Positions 31,528-42,494 of a DNA stretch of 64,000 bases are shown in pieces. Every line of letters starts with the position of its first letter. Position 1 is the stretch's first letter. The notes beneath the pieces are model-generated. The model saw only the letters and a list, made by a program, of their open reading frames with translations. It had not been told where the DNA came from and ran no database searches. The position numbers and the translations under genes are program-made. This DNA is from Inonotus obliquus (lineage: Eukaryota; Basidiomycota; Agaricomycetes; Hymenochaetales; Hymenochaetaceae): the NCBI GenBank assembly GCA_032164295.1, contig JAJHTX010000004.1, forward strand, positions 248,001-312,000, written 5' to 3'.

Positions 31528-34500
31528 ATACCCAGGCTCGACAGAAATGAGATACCTCTGGCATAAAGATCCGTTCGCCTTGGGACGATTCGCGAGTGGC
31601 GGGAAAATTGTTCATCTAGGGAAACAGCTACAGCGGACCGAACGTCCCAAGTACGTGTCAATCCATCTCACGAACGAGAAACAATTTGACTTCGATCCAG
31701 CGAGACGTGCATTGAAGTTATGGGGCTTGCATTCTCCTGCAATGGGCCGGTGGCTGGTACGGTGCACCGTGCGCATCCCATACACGGGCTGTCTTGTCGT
31801 GAGATCCCGAAGCAATACGATTTCCATCCGGAGAGAAAGCGACAGAAGTAACATAGCTATCATGCCCTTCGAACGGTCCAGCGACGAGCTTTCCGGTCTC
31901 CGCATCCCACACCCGCACTGTATAGTAGCCTGATCCCGAAATAATGCGCTTCCCGTCCCCAATAGAAAGCGACAGAAGTGATGTTATCTTCAAGCGCCGG
32001 TGGAATCGAACTGGGAAGGGAGTAGTCATTCTGCGAGTCGGGCACATTGACTGTGTTGTCATTCGATCCTGATGCAATCGTCTCCCCTTCGGGTGAAGAT
32101 GCAACTGGGTATGTAATACTAGTAGTAGTACGCCTCGTAAATTCTCTCATGCATGGTTGTGGCGGCTTTGTACCAATTCTTCGTACGTGAACGACCGGAT
32201 GATTCTTTGAGTAGTGTTCTGAAACCATGGAGTCTGCTCTCGAAAGCGAAAGCGCCGAAAGGTATATATGCGGTACGCTTTCTGAAATTGGCAACGCGAA
32301 AATACTGGATAGCCTATAGGCATCCCATAGAAAGGAAGAAAGTTCGACGGCACTTGTCTGCTAAAGTTTCAGTCCCTTCATCGATAGACTAATTACAACG
32401 TACTGACCGCGGTCCATAACATGGCCTCAAGCAGAGCACGGCCGGCCCGCCGTCTGAAGTGCTTGGTCAAACTGAGCGCTTCGAACCAATACAGTAGACG
32501 GCTTCTTGCAGAAACTTCTAGTTTCTTAGCTAAGTCGGTCGAGTCGGGAGGACTGGGTACGTCGCAAAGATCATGTTCAGCCCAATATCGGCAAGCGTAA
32601 TCCAGATCGGGGGGGGGGGATATTCCGCCTCACTCTACACTTTCAACTTCGTCCACGTGTTCATTACGATTGAACGATGCCACTGCAGGTTGCAGATGTT
32701 AAATTGAAGCTTGCCGTGCATGACATCAAAATATCGCTCGGCAAGGTGCTTCTTCTGTATAGCCACGTCGACATACCTGACTGCCCAGCACGGTTAGGAG
32801 ATATGAGGTAATCAGAGAACGACGTGTGATAAAGGCGGACAGGTTCATTGACGTTGTCGGGGTGTAGATAAGTACACTCCAGAGGCGGGAAATAATATGC
32901 TTCGAGGATAGCGAAGGAGGAAGGCCTAGGAGGGCATCGATAGCAGGGACAGAAAGTGGCGCTTTGCCGAGAAGGATGGCACTTAGGACTCGTGAGAAGC
33001 ATTCTCGTGACCTCTCCTCTTCCCAGCGTATCTCAGAACCTTCAAGTACCCAATCATATAGGTGAGATAAGTCGAATCCAGGACCTGTATCCTTGGAGCG
33101 ACAGCAGTCAACCAGTCGCTATTCTCAACCATAAGAACCGTGTTGAGAATACTCAGTCGCGTGTAAGAGACTCTATATTTCATGTACGGTACCCGTTGAG
33201 ACTACTACGGAAAGATGGTAGGAATGAGAATCGTGTACATGTGCGGAAAGGGCTCACCTCAGTCGCGTGAAAGAGACTGAGGTGGCACGGACTACGGAAA
33301 CATCTTATATACTGTACGAAAAAGGAAATGTCACGGGCTGACCGACAGCGGGCATTGCGTCGATCACCAAACTAATACGTCTAATTCCAGCAAACCGCAG
33401 TCGATGGCATCGACTCGATGCCCAAACGAAAAGACCGTCGGCCATTTCACTCAAAAGCTCCAACTATTCGATCCAGTCCTCTGGCGATTCTTTCGCATCC
33501 GTCAGAATTGGATGCATCTTGTGCTCAATGTATCGAGATACATCCGCGCGGCTCTCCTGCGATGAGTGGTGAAGCTCTAACGGAAAGACACCTGGTCCGG
33601 CTAGAGCCTCAGTTAAGTCTTCCTCCGGACGGCTCGTAATCAAGAATCGGAACGAAGATGGAAGCCTACGGAACTGCTCTTTGATAATCTTAAGCAACTG
33701 TTTGCGAGCATGAGATGTGCCACATTCGTCAAGCGCGTCTAGAACAACGGCAACAGGACCCTGTATAGAGCCCGCTGCCGCCGCCAATGGTTCGAGTAGA
33801 AGCTTCTGGAACTGGGCGTCAAGCGAAGCAGAGACAATGCCGTTGTCACGTCCGCTAGCTTCCGCAATCTTCTCCGCGATGACCTGGTCGAAAGATGCCA
33901 GCCAGAACGCGATAATGCGGATGAAACTGCTCGGATCGGACTTGCCACGAACGAAAAAGAGGTAGGCACCACGACGAGACATGCGTAAGCACTCCTCGGC
34001 GATGGTCATGCTGATGGTGCTCTTCCCCGTGCCTGCTGCACCAGAAAGCCAGAGAATATTCTCCTGCGTCTCCGAGAACAGCCATTCCGTGATTTGATTC
34101 AGATATTCTGTACGAGTGCCAGGGAGACACTGATCTTTCTCGGATGCATTCATGTCAGCAGGGGCGAGCTCGTTTCGCAAATCTGGTGACAAACATCAGG
34201 CAATGTAAGGAATAATCATAATCAACACTCACATATAGCGTTGACCTTTCCAGACATCCGCGCGGAGACAAAGGTTGTCTGAAGGGTCGTTCCGTGTGCT
34301 AATGCATCCCTCAGATCGTTGAAACACACGACGAACTCGTCAATTTTCTGCCCTTGACCGGACTTGACCATTCGTTCTTAAACCAATCCTCAGTCCCTGA
34401 GCATGATGAACATATTGCGCCAGAGTTACCCACCGATGAATTCGGGTCGAGTGTACTGCCGAATGAAGAGGCAGCATTCCGTTGTCTGCCGAAGAAATTC

Positions 34501-34788
34501 GACTATTTTCGATTGCAAAGGGTCGATCCTGTCTCGCAATGAATCAGCGCGCTCAACGTGAATGAAGGTCTCCTCCATCAAGCGCACAAGTCCAATAACC
34601 TTCTGGTCGGCCTCGATCTGCTTCATGGCAGCCTTTGTGTGATCTTCAGGCGGGTCTGCAAATCTCCAAGCATAACAGTTACAAGTACGTTGTAAAGTGA
34701 TGATATGACCTGCCATGCAGCATTTGCGTATGGGTGAATCTGAGAAGTACCGATCAGTTGATGGTCAAATTCCGTAGTGACTTCGGAC

Positions 34789-35370
34789 TAGGGCTCCGCA
34801 GCGGATCGGATATCCCGGATAAGATACGCCGGATCCGCTATCCGCCCGGATGCGGATGAGTTTTGGAGGGCAAATATCCGGGCGGATATATACGCGCGGA
34901 ACCGGATATGACATTGGAAATCCGCCGTATCCGCGCTTATACGCCATCTGCTCAAGGATGACGAGATAATAATGAAATACATGGAATTCAATAGTCGAAT
35001 GACCCTCCAAAGAGCCAAAACCTTTTGGTAAGCCGGGGTTGGTGTTCGTTTCACTAGGTTTCCAAGTATAGAATACGATTTGTCTGACGTTACTGCCAAG
35101 CCAAGAATCTGGTTGAGTGACGGCGGGATTTCACATTTTGCACCTTCACCAAGCACCATGTTGACCATTCGTTGACATTGTGTTTTCCCAAAAGCACCGA
35201 TGGCACTTCGTTATATGCACGTTGGAAGGTCCTGGGCCATTTTTTTGCTCTGTAAGTAAAATATTAACCTTGGTCGCGGATATGCCGGATACGCCTTATA
35301 AGATACGCGCGGATGCGGATGCGACTGAAAATATCCGCGCGTATCTTATAAGATACGCTGCGGAGCCGAA
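34789..35370. mobile_element. hAT-like MITE (582 bp) in the N-terminal part of the STAND gene
   Basis: Flanking (c/g)TTCGGAC, 34781-34788 and 35371-35378 (7 of 8 identical). Ends share GGCTCCGCAGCG in inverted orientation. The interior is rich in alternating GGATAT/CGGATA/TATAAGATACGC palindromes. It is non-coding and interrupts the linker between the C2-like and NACHT parts. Confidence 0.75.
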
Positions 35371-36162
35371 GTTCGGACGTACCGCTGTGACCTTATCCAC
35401 GAAATCAGTGAACATCTGTATTTGACCAGGTCCTTCTGCTTATTCACTTGTTCCAGTACGTTTCTGGCAGTAGCTGCGCCCTGTGCAAGAGCCGAATTCA
35501 CCATTTTCAGCTGCTTCACATCCTCCTCGGCGGCAGCAAGCCCCGCACCCGCCGCCTGTTTGCCATCGACAAACTTCAGGCGCAGGAAGAGGGTAGCCGT
35601 TACGGCTGCTAAATTGCGATCACCACGAGGTGAACGAAGCTTTCGTTCGACTGAGCGCGAGTCAGTAAACTGCCATCAGGCGTGTAGACACCGAGTTCAC
35701 CCCTCACCATCACCGTTGGTGCTTTCTTGAAACACTTGTAGCTTCACTGTAGCATCTCCGATGCATGATCTTAGAAGTGTTCCTTTGTGCTTCAGTTCAA
35801 CGACGAGATCAATCGCACGAGAACGCTCCTGTACGTTTCTGTGGGAGGACATTAGTGTATATTTCGGAGCGATGAGAGGACTGCTGCTACATACAACACG
35901 AGTTCCTCGTTCCACTCGGGCGATGTGGTCCTTTCCAATGTTCGGGTTTTCCGCACTTGATTGCCAAACGTCACCTAAGCATAGGTTTTTGGTGCCTTGC
36001 TACCCCACTCGACAATCTCTGCACGAAGAACTGGGGCAAATATAAGAGAATTAGTTTGAGTGAGCGGAAAGAGGAGCACCTTCCAGTGTGAAGTGAGTAG
36101 CCGTCATGATGGGGAACCTGGGACCTCTCCCTGACCTTTATCTGCCCATCTCCGTCTCGCAT

Positions 36163-36762
36163 GATTTAAGATAAGCGCCATCCTTTCGTAAGGATTATGG
36201 TTATGAATCTGATTCTGGGTTGTTTCAGAAGAGAAAAGGTTCTGAGCGCTTGCCAAGCGTGTGAAATGACCCGAACGTACTACCTACACCTGCCAGAGTC
36301 TTCAATTTGCCATGTAATTATAGTCCACTGCTCACCTCTCGCTATCAGACAGTCTCTATCAGCGCTTACTGTTCACACGTAAGTAAGTATATTGTTTGCC
36401 TGAGTATAGAGCTGACAATCATCCGGCATTCTGGCGGTGAATCCATGTCGGGATGTCGATCATGTCGATCTAGTCTCCGGCATTTTGGCATCTACTACCC
36501 TCTCCAAAATGATGTTGTCTAATGTCCAGTCCAGATTACTTCTCTTTATGTAAAATTTTGAACCCCACGAAGAGTCGACCTTATCTTGCGACTAGCGTGC
36601 CAAATCGTTCGGTTCAAGGGATGAATCTCTTCGTATTTATCTATCTCTTACACAAACACAGAGAAGCTAAACACAGTCCATACACGTCGATCCCTCTCGA
36701 ATGTCTTTGGTTACTCTGTCCATACACTGGCAGTGCACCATCCCCCCCACATCCCATCCAAA
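36163..36762. other. Intergenic, no feature supported
   Basis: Region between the STAND relic and the small-exon gene. Only short frames without supporting features. Confidence 0.5.
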
Positions 36763-38103
36763 TTACTTGTGCGGATGTTGGCGCCTTCCCTTCTTCACAG
36801 ATTCCTCATCAGTCCCAGGATGAGCAAACATTCCCCTGATACTATCATCAGTATCCGAAGCAGTGCTGGGACGAGGTTGACTACTGGCGCTAGGAGGAGG
36901 CTGACTGCTGGTGCTGGGACGAGGGCGGTTGCTGGTGCTATGACGAGGCTGACTGCTTTCATGTGACGCACGTCCTGAATCCCGGGGTAGGTCCAGCGAT
37001 TCGGCAAAGGGTTCTGTGATACCAAGATAATATAATGAGATTGCACACTTCAAAGGAAACACCACTTACCACCCAAACGGCGCATGCCTGCTGCGAAGGA
37101 GCTGCGATCTAGTCATCGAGGAGGAACATTAACAACAGGAATTTCACCCGTGATTGCAAAGTATTTCTTACCAGCCGGTTGACTAGAGGATCCAGAAGCT
37201 GAAAGTTGCAAGCAGATTTTCAATTGATCAGCAATTGGAATCTCGTTCGACTTTGCTGAATGTTTCTTACCGGTCGGTTGACTAGAAGATCCAGAAGCTG
37301 GATGGTAACAACGATTTTTCAACTAATCAGTAATTGGAATCTCGCTTGCGTTTGGTAAGTGTTTCTCACCATGCACTGGAAGCTGCGGAACGGGAGGAAT
37401 AGCAGCGGGATCTAAACGATCGCGTTCAGGAACCAAGCAATCAACTTGTCTTAGGTAGGCAAAATCTACCAACCACGAGAATCGCCCTTGCTACTGCTAA
37501 AAATCTGACTAACATTCCTCGCAAATATGTCTTTCAATGATGGCTTCTTCGTAGGACCAGGCGGCGGAGCTCGATGGGTAGACTGTGTAACCGGACCTGT
37601 ATGAGATCCAGCGGTGTCACGATGGGAAGTTCCTCCACCTAGACAATATCAAATAGTAATCCAATAACTAATGGTTCCTAGTTAGTCTCGCTTTACTCAC
37701 CATGAGTTTCTGGTTCTGTGATTGGATCCTCTGCACATGATCATTTAATCCAATGTTTAATTGGAAAGTCAGTCATGGTTATCCCAAGTATGGTGGCCAA
37801 AACTCCACTGACCAGTGTTCCGTGTGCGACGCCCGAGAAAACTCCGCAATCTGGATTTCTCTGTCGCGTGCGGTGCAGAAGGCCGTCTAATCAACCACCC
37901 GCGGTGACACTTATAAATGACCGAGAGATGACTCACTCTTCTCCTTGCCGCCTTTCTTGTCCTTGTCCCCGCCCTTGTCTCCTGTACAGCATCAGCCCTC
38001 TCACCCGCACTCGGGAATCAAATGCTGACTCACCGTGACCCCTGTTATGGTCTCTGCCGCGTCTTTCATCACCACCACCACCACCACCACCGTGAGTTGC
38101 CAT
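36763..38103 (-). CDS. Hypothetical Gly/Ser/Pro-rich protein encoded by many small exons
   Basis: Minus strand, ATG at 38103 (MATHGGGGGGGDERRGRDHN). Small exons are separated by GT-AG introns: DKGGDKDKKGGKEK near 37945, DPITEPETHG near 37715, SHRDTAGSHTGPVTQSTHRA near 37600 continuing to LKDIFAR, two ASGSSSQP-G exons, and a last exon of SSQPRPST-type repeats (GMFAHPGTDEE) ending at TAA 36763. Low-complexity and charged, no domain recognised. A TATA box precedes the start. The exon chain is a proposal from splice motifs and composition; some junctions are uncertain. Confidence 0.5.
37141..37338 (-). repeat. Tandem 99-bp exon-intron duplication
   Basis: Two copies (37141-37239 and 37240-37338), with the start of a third near 37360. 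Each contains, on the minus strand, cagcttctggatc-tctagt, cgg and the donor gtaagaaa, encoding ASGSSSQP-G. Exon and adjacent intron were duplicated as a unit. Confidence 0.75.
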
Positions 38104-38214
38104 ATTTGTTTACTCGACTTCCTCTGGGATTACTGCTCGATTGTCTGTAGACGCTGAGACTGTTGAAGAGCTGAAGAGCTTGAATGTGATGACCAGCCAG
38201 CATGAAATCGGACC

Positions 38215-38223
38215 CTTTTTATA
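38215..38223 (-). promoter_or_regulatory. TATA box of the small-exon gene
   Basis: TATAAAAAG on the minus strand, about 112 bp upstream of the ATG at 38103. Confidence 0.55.
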
Positions 38224-39588
38224 CTGTAATCCCTATGATATTTCATGTTAGTTTGTTAGTCGGTCGTGAAACAGCTCTTCATGCCAAGCCGATACCCGAG
38301 TCTACATCGCGCAATTATCAGAGGGATATAGTAGTAGACGGAAGCATCGAGAATCCCAGGAATATGATATTGGTTTCTCTAGGTTGGCAGTACCGGTTTC
38401 CGTCCGGCCCCGAAAATATCTTTGTAGGCCGCCTCGTAAAGCAAAGCGTTGCTTGGGAGCTAACATTGTTGTCAACAACCCATCGCCGGGGTTGACAAGG
38501 ATTTGATTAGAGCATTTTACGACACCCTATGAGGCCGCATATTTACTTTCGGCCATCAGACGCTCAAGAGGCACCAGCGAAGTTGAGACCGAAGCAGCAC
38601 AAAGTGGAATCGCGACAGTGAGCGTTAAAAACTTTCCACAAAGACAATTAACAAAGTCGTAGAGCAAAAGAGTCGTGAAGCAGCACCAAGTAAGTGTTTC
38701 ACGGTGGAAGATGTTTTCAAAGTTCGGCATGGAAAGGGGGTTTGGAGGTATGGCATCCATACGTAACTCGAGCTACTTATAGAAAACCTCGAAACGGTGA
38801 GCACATGAGGAAGGGGATCTAAGGCAGCCTCGGCCACTTCCCGATTTCGCATCAAAAACCCTTAAAACCTCGTATACGGAAGATCGTACCTTACGCAAGT
38901 CCGAGTCATGGTGACCTTATTCTTCGCCATGTGTATCTTCAAGCAAGGAAAAACACTATCCCGGCAGACTCGGCTACGTCGTATCATGGACGCGAGCGAT
39001 AGATAAGTGGCCCTCGCAGAGTGGTCACGTCTCCTTGAATCCGTCTATCTCGTATCTGTGAGGTGAGGTGAGAGCTTAGGCCTTAAGCTAGGCCTCAAGT
39101 TTAAGTATTGTTTTTTTGGATGAGTGACGAGAGTAGCGTGACGTGATACTAGTCACAACACGGGATTGAGAGCGTGGGACGATAGTTCCAAATCTGAGCT
39201 ATGTTCTTCCTCGCCACAAACTGATGACTCGCCACTAGCGTTGCTTTGCACATTCATCAGCAAGTGTAACTGGTTTTGGTTTCAAGAATGCCTACGTTTA
39301 GCCGGCTCTTGTCGTTGGCCTTGTACAAGCCCAATGGTTGTGAAGCCTTGACGACTCCAAGTTCTCGGTCGCTAAACTGTCAGCCTCTTCTGTGCTCAAA
39401 CTTATTCGACCTGAGACTGTTACCCCATTCTCGAGTCAAACGAGGGGTTGGATTCTCACCAGCCCTTCCAGCCTCAACCTCTATTTCCCATTGAACGCTG
39501 CTCTCTGGCTCTTGCTCATCTGTGGCGACACACCCTCCAGTTCTTGGGTCATACTAGGGATTCGTCAGTTGGTCCTGGCAACGCCGCC
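38224..39588. other. Intergenic region and 5' UTR of the next gene
   Basis: Divergent intergenic stretch. No gene supported. The frame of the next gene is open upstream of its ATG but lacks another ATG. A poly-T run lies at 39110-39117. Confidence 0.5.
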
Positions 39589-41173
39589 ATGACCGCCGTG
39601 TCCAGAGGTCCTCAATCTGTGTCCAGGTTCTTACGCTCATATGCGCCAGACACGTTTGAATGGGAGAGTCCCGAGTATGTTCCTCAGACGCGTCGTTTCA
39701 TCTGGGCGAAGCCGATTGCTTTGGGATCTCATTCGTCTGTGACTCCGACTTGGAGCCTGGCAGCTGAATCTCGGAAAGAAAATTCTACTGTCTCTACTTA
39801 CAGTTATGCTGCTGCGCTATCCGATGGACCTCCTTCGTCCCCTGGTTCTGAGTCTCTTTCAGACATGTCTATATCGCTCTCGGATGCTGGCTCCTTCTCT
39901 GGACGATGCTTCTCGATTCTACCTCCAATGGATCGGACACGGGCAGCAACACCAATAACTCCCGATGCTCGTATTGATGCTACTTCTGGCTTTAGAACGC
40001 TGTCTGATATGTCCATATCGTCTTCTCCTATCTCATCCTTTCCGCTACAACTGTCGGAGGACTTCGATGGCTTCTTGCACAACATGCCAAAGCAGACTGC
40101 CTGGGATTCGCCTCTGAACCACGCTCCTCTGGACTACTTGCCATCGCTTGCTCGAGAGATGAAGTCTGGTGACAGCGCTACACAAGAGAGCGACGATAAT
40201 GACCCAGATGCTGCGTCCGTTAGCAAGATTCTGGAGTGGACGGCGTCCCTATTTGTGTCTGTGGCGAGCTCTGTGCTGTCATATTCTATCCAACCTGGTG
40301 TCGACGACGTCCCTAGGCCGACTTGTTTGAATTCCAGAGACCCTTCTGCTAGCTTTGACGAGCTTGATGAAGTGTCCTTCACACCATCATCTAGGAATCC
40401 AGATGTTTGGTCATCCGCTCCTGAATTGATCGTCAAGATTAATTCTACGCGCACAGAAGGTCCGGCGAAGGACATTCAAGCCAACCCACTATCAATCCTC
40501 ATGCCCGGCTTCATTGAACACGGTGGTATTAACCCCGAGCAGGTACGTTATCTCATAATGCACTTCTTTTTTATGGATGGAAAGAAGTCAACTTGCATTT
40601 CATCAGCCGACAACTGCAAAACCCGTATGCATGTGGGGCCGACGGCTTGAGCGTATTCCGAAGGTGCGCCTTGCCGGACAACAAGAAGCCGTCTATTGTT
40701 TCGACTCTCGTAAGCAGCGACAGAAACAAAAGGCTCGGGACAGCGATTCCGTGGGACCAGGCGATTCGAGAGGTGGAAATCGACATGCAACTTCGAGTTG
40801 TGTTAGCAGCAGCGGTGCTGGAATCTCTAATAAGGAACGACAACAGCCAACACAGATCTTCTATCGTGCACGCCCATTGGACGCGCAGTTTGTGAGACGG
40901 GAGTTGCCTGCTACGCCTGTTGACGCGGTCAAGATCACGCAAGGGCAGGTGTTGCTTCAGAATATCAGGCCAGTGAGATTCAACGCAACTGGCGGTGCTA
41001 ATTTCCAGTCCGTCGGAGGTTTCCAACCGCAATCAAGTCAGTCAACCACGGGACGGCTTCCACTCGCTCCGCGAACCAATGGCGTCGACCAGGGTCGTCG
41101 TCAGACGAAAGGTGCGACTGCGCCAGCCTCTTTGCTGCTCGTAAAGAAGATTCCTGGTCGAGGTTTTCTATAA
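39589..41173 (+). CDS. Uncharacterised basidiomycete protein, two exons, 506 aa
   Basis: ATG at 39589 in good context (gccgccATGa). Exon 1 is 39589-40542, the donor is gtacgt, the acceptor is cag at 40604-40606, and exon 2 is 40607-41173; phases agree. The protein is Ser/Pro-rich at the N-terminus (FEWESPEYVPQTRRFIWAKP, repeated LSDMSIS motifs), acidic in the middle, then has MPGFIEHGGINPEQ and a basic Gln-rich C-terminus (QIFYRARPLDAQFVRRELP). It looks disordered, with no catalytic motif and no domain recognised. The intact frame and clean intron indicate a real gene. Repeated short Ser-Pro and LSDMSIS motifs would suit a regulated scaffold, but that is inference. Confidence 0.75.
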
Positions 41174-42494
41174 ACGTAATATCGGTACACTCGCTTTCTC
41201 CGCATGCTGCAACTCGAGTCATAAACGCTGTCCTCCATCACGCGCTATCCTTAAGTATCTCCTCGTATCTATCCTTGCTGTGTTCTCTTGCTTTTTATCC
41301 ATTCCTTTTATCCAACAACGTGTTTTCTTGTCTTGTTGTCACGTCAATTTAATGCTTTTGTAACCTTATTTTTCGTTTCTATTGTTCTCTTGGTCTATGC
41401 TTTTTCAGTTGCTTGGTATCCACGTGCGGTGTATGCACGTACCTAATCTAAAATATCTATGCATACTTGGATCATCATTACCAAATCTGGAGATAGGACT
41501 TGCCCAAGTGAGGTGGTTTTGGGGATTTGTATTAATCGGTGATTTAAGAGATTCAAAGGATACAAAAGGATTCAAAACGTGTTCGGGAAGTAGGGAGAGC
41601 TCTTACCTAGTTGGGGCGAGAAAGGGAAGGAAGGGCAAAAGAAAAGAAAAAAGGGTTGTGGTCGGCGGCGGAAGATAGGTGGTTTTGTGCGATGTAGGCC
41701 CGTTGGCCTAAGCGTGCCAAATCGGCCTGCGCTGCGGCCTCAAGGTCCGTGCTCTGAATTGGTACGGATTGCTGTGTCAGAAAGTGATATGGTGTGCATG
41801 CGCGTAAGGCATGACGCATTTTTTTTCTTGAAAGAGCCACCGTTCCTATTCTTGTCCTTGAGGAACGTCCTTTTAACGGGTAGGCGCGTACGCGTGTGCG
41901 CTGTAAAGGAGACAGGTGTGATAGGGTAGGGCCTTTTGGTGTCGGTGTTTCGTATATAGATGAGGGCTTTTGGGATGGATTTGATGTTTTGGTTCCCCCT
42001 TGTCATCTGCTTGACTCCTTTTTCAGCTTGGAGAAGGGACGAGGAGATCTTTGACTGTGGCGGCGACATTGGTTTGAAGGTACGCGAATAGCCATCGTGA
42101 AGTTCGGGACCAACTCGGAGACTTTGACGCGTCAAGCCGCGCGTGCTTGCTTGTTTGCTGCTCAATCTTTTTTTCCACGGTACGTAGGTGGCTTGGATCG
42201 ACGAGTTTATAACGTGAACTGACCTGGATGATTTTTTTCTTTCCTCTCACTTCCATCTTCCAGTGTCAGAATCCCAATTCCTGCCTACCTCTCCCCTCTC
42301 ACTCTCTATTCACCCACCCCGCTCCCACCCCACCTCTTAACACCCCCACTCCCTTCGTGAAAGAAGTGCATATATCTCGTTGATTAAACGTGTGGACATG
42401 CTACGGATATGTATTCGACAGCTGATGACTCCGAGGTGAGTTGAATTATACTTGTAATGTCCTCGGGAGCTTACGTGTGGATATCCCCCCTGCG
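41174..42494. other. Intergenic region / promoter of the patatin gene
   Basis: Contains CT-rich tracts (42280-42355) shortly before the patatin start. Several short frames, none supported. Confidence 0.55.

Larger units (their letters stand above)
30065..36107 (-). pseudogene. C2-NACHT-WD40 STAND (NLR-like) gene relic
   Basis: Minus strand, ATG at 36107 (MTATHFTLEVLRAEIVEWGS). C2-like domain: VTFGNQVRKTRTLERTTSPE then WNEELVLYV, preceded by an in-frame TAG. A helical linker (KQLKMVNSALAQGAATARNV) is followed by QIEADQKVIGLVRLMEETFI. The NACHT domain at 34192-33467 has P-loop GAAGTGKST, Walker B VAVVLDALDECG and FRFLITSRPE. Downstream, APLSVPAIDALLGLPPS and VRLYHTSFSDYLISPNR lie in different registers. 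The WD40 part near 32105-31620 contains YTVRVWDAETGKLV and VAFSPDGNRIASGSHDKT. The C-terminal PPDICPSLWTPHTTAIGYHL leads to TAA at 30065. Lesions include a TAG at 33464-33466, several frameshifts and two MITE insertions. Intact relatives act in non-self recognition and programmed death in fungi. Confidence 0.85.

Noticed and set aside
38061..38100. Short ACC repeat as a possible CRISPR-like or regulatory array
   Set aside because: It is a trinucleotide repeat encoding the poly-Gly start of the small-exon gene; no spacers.
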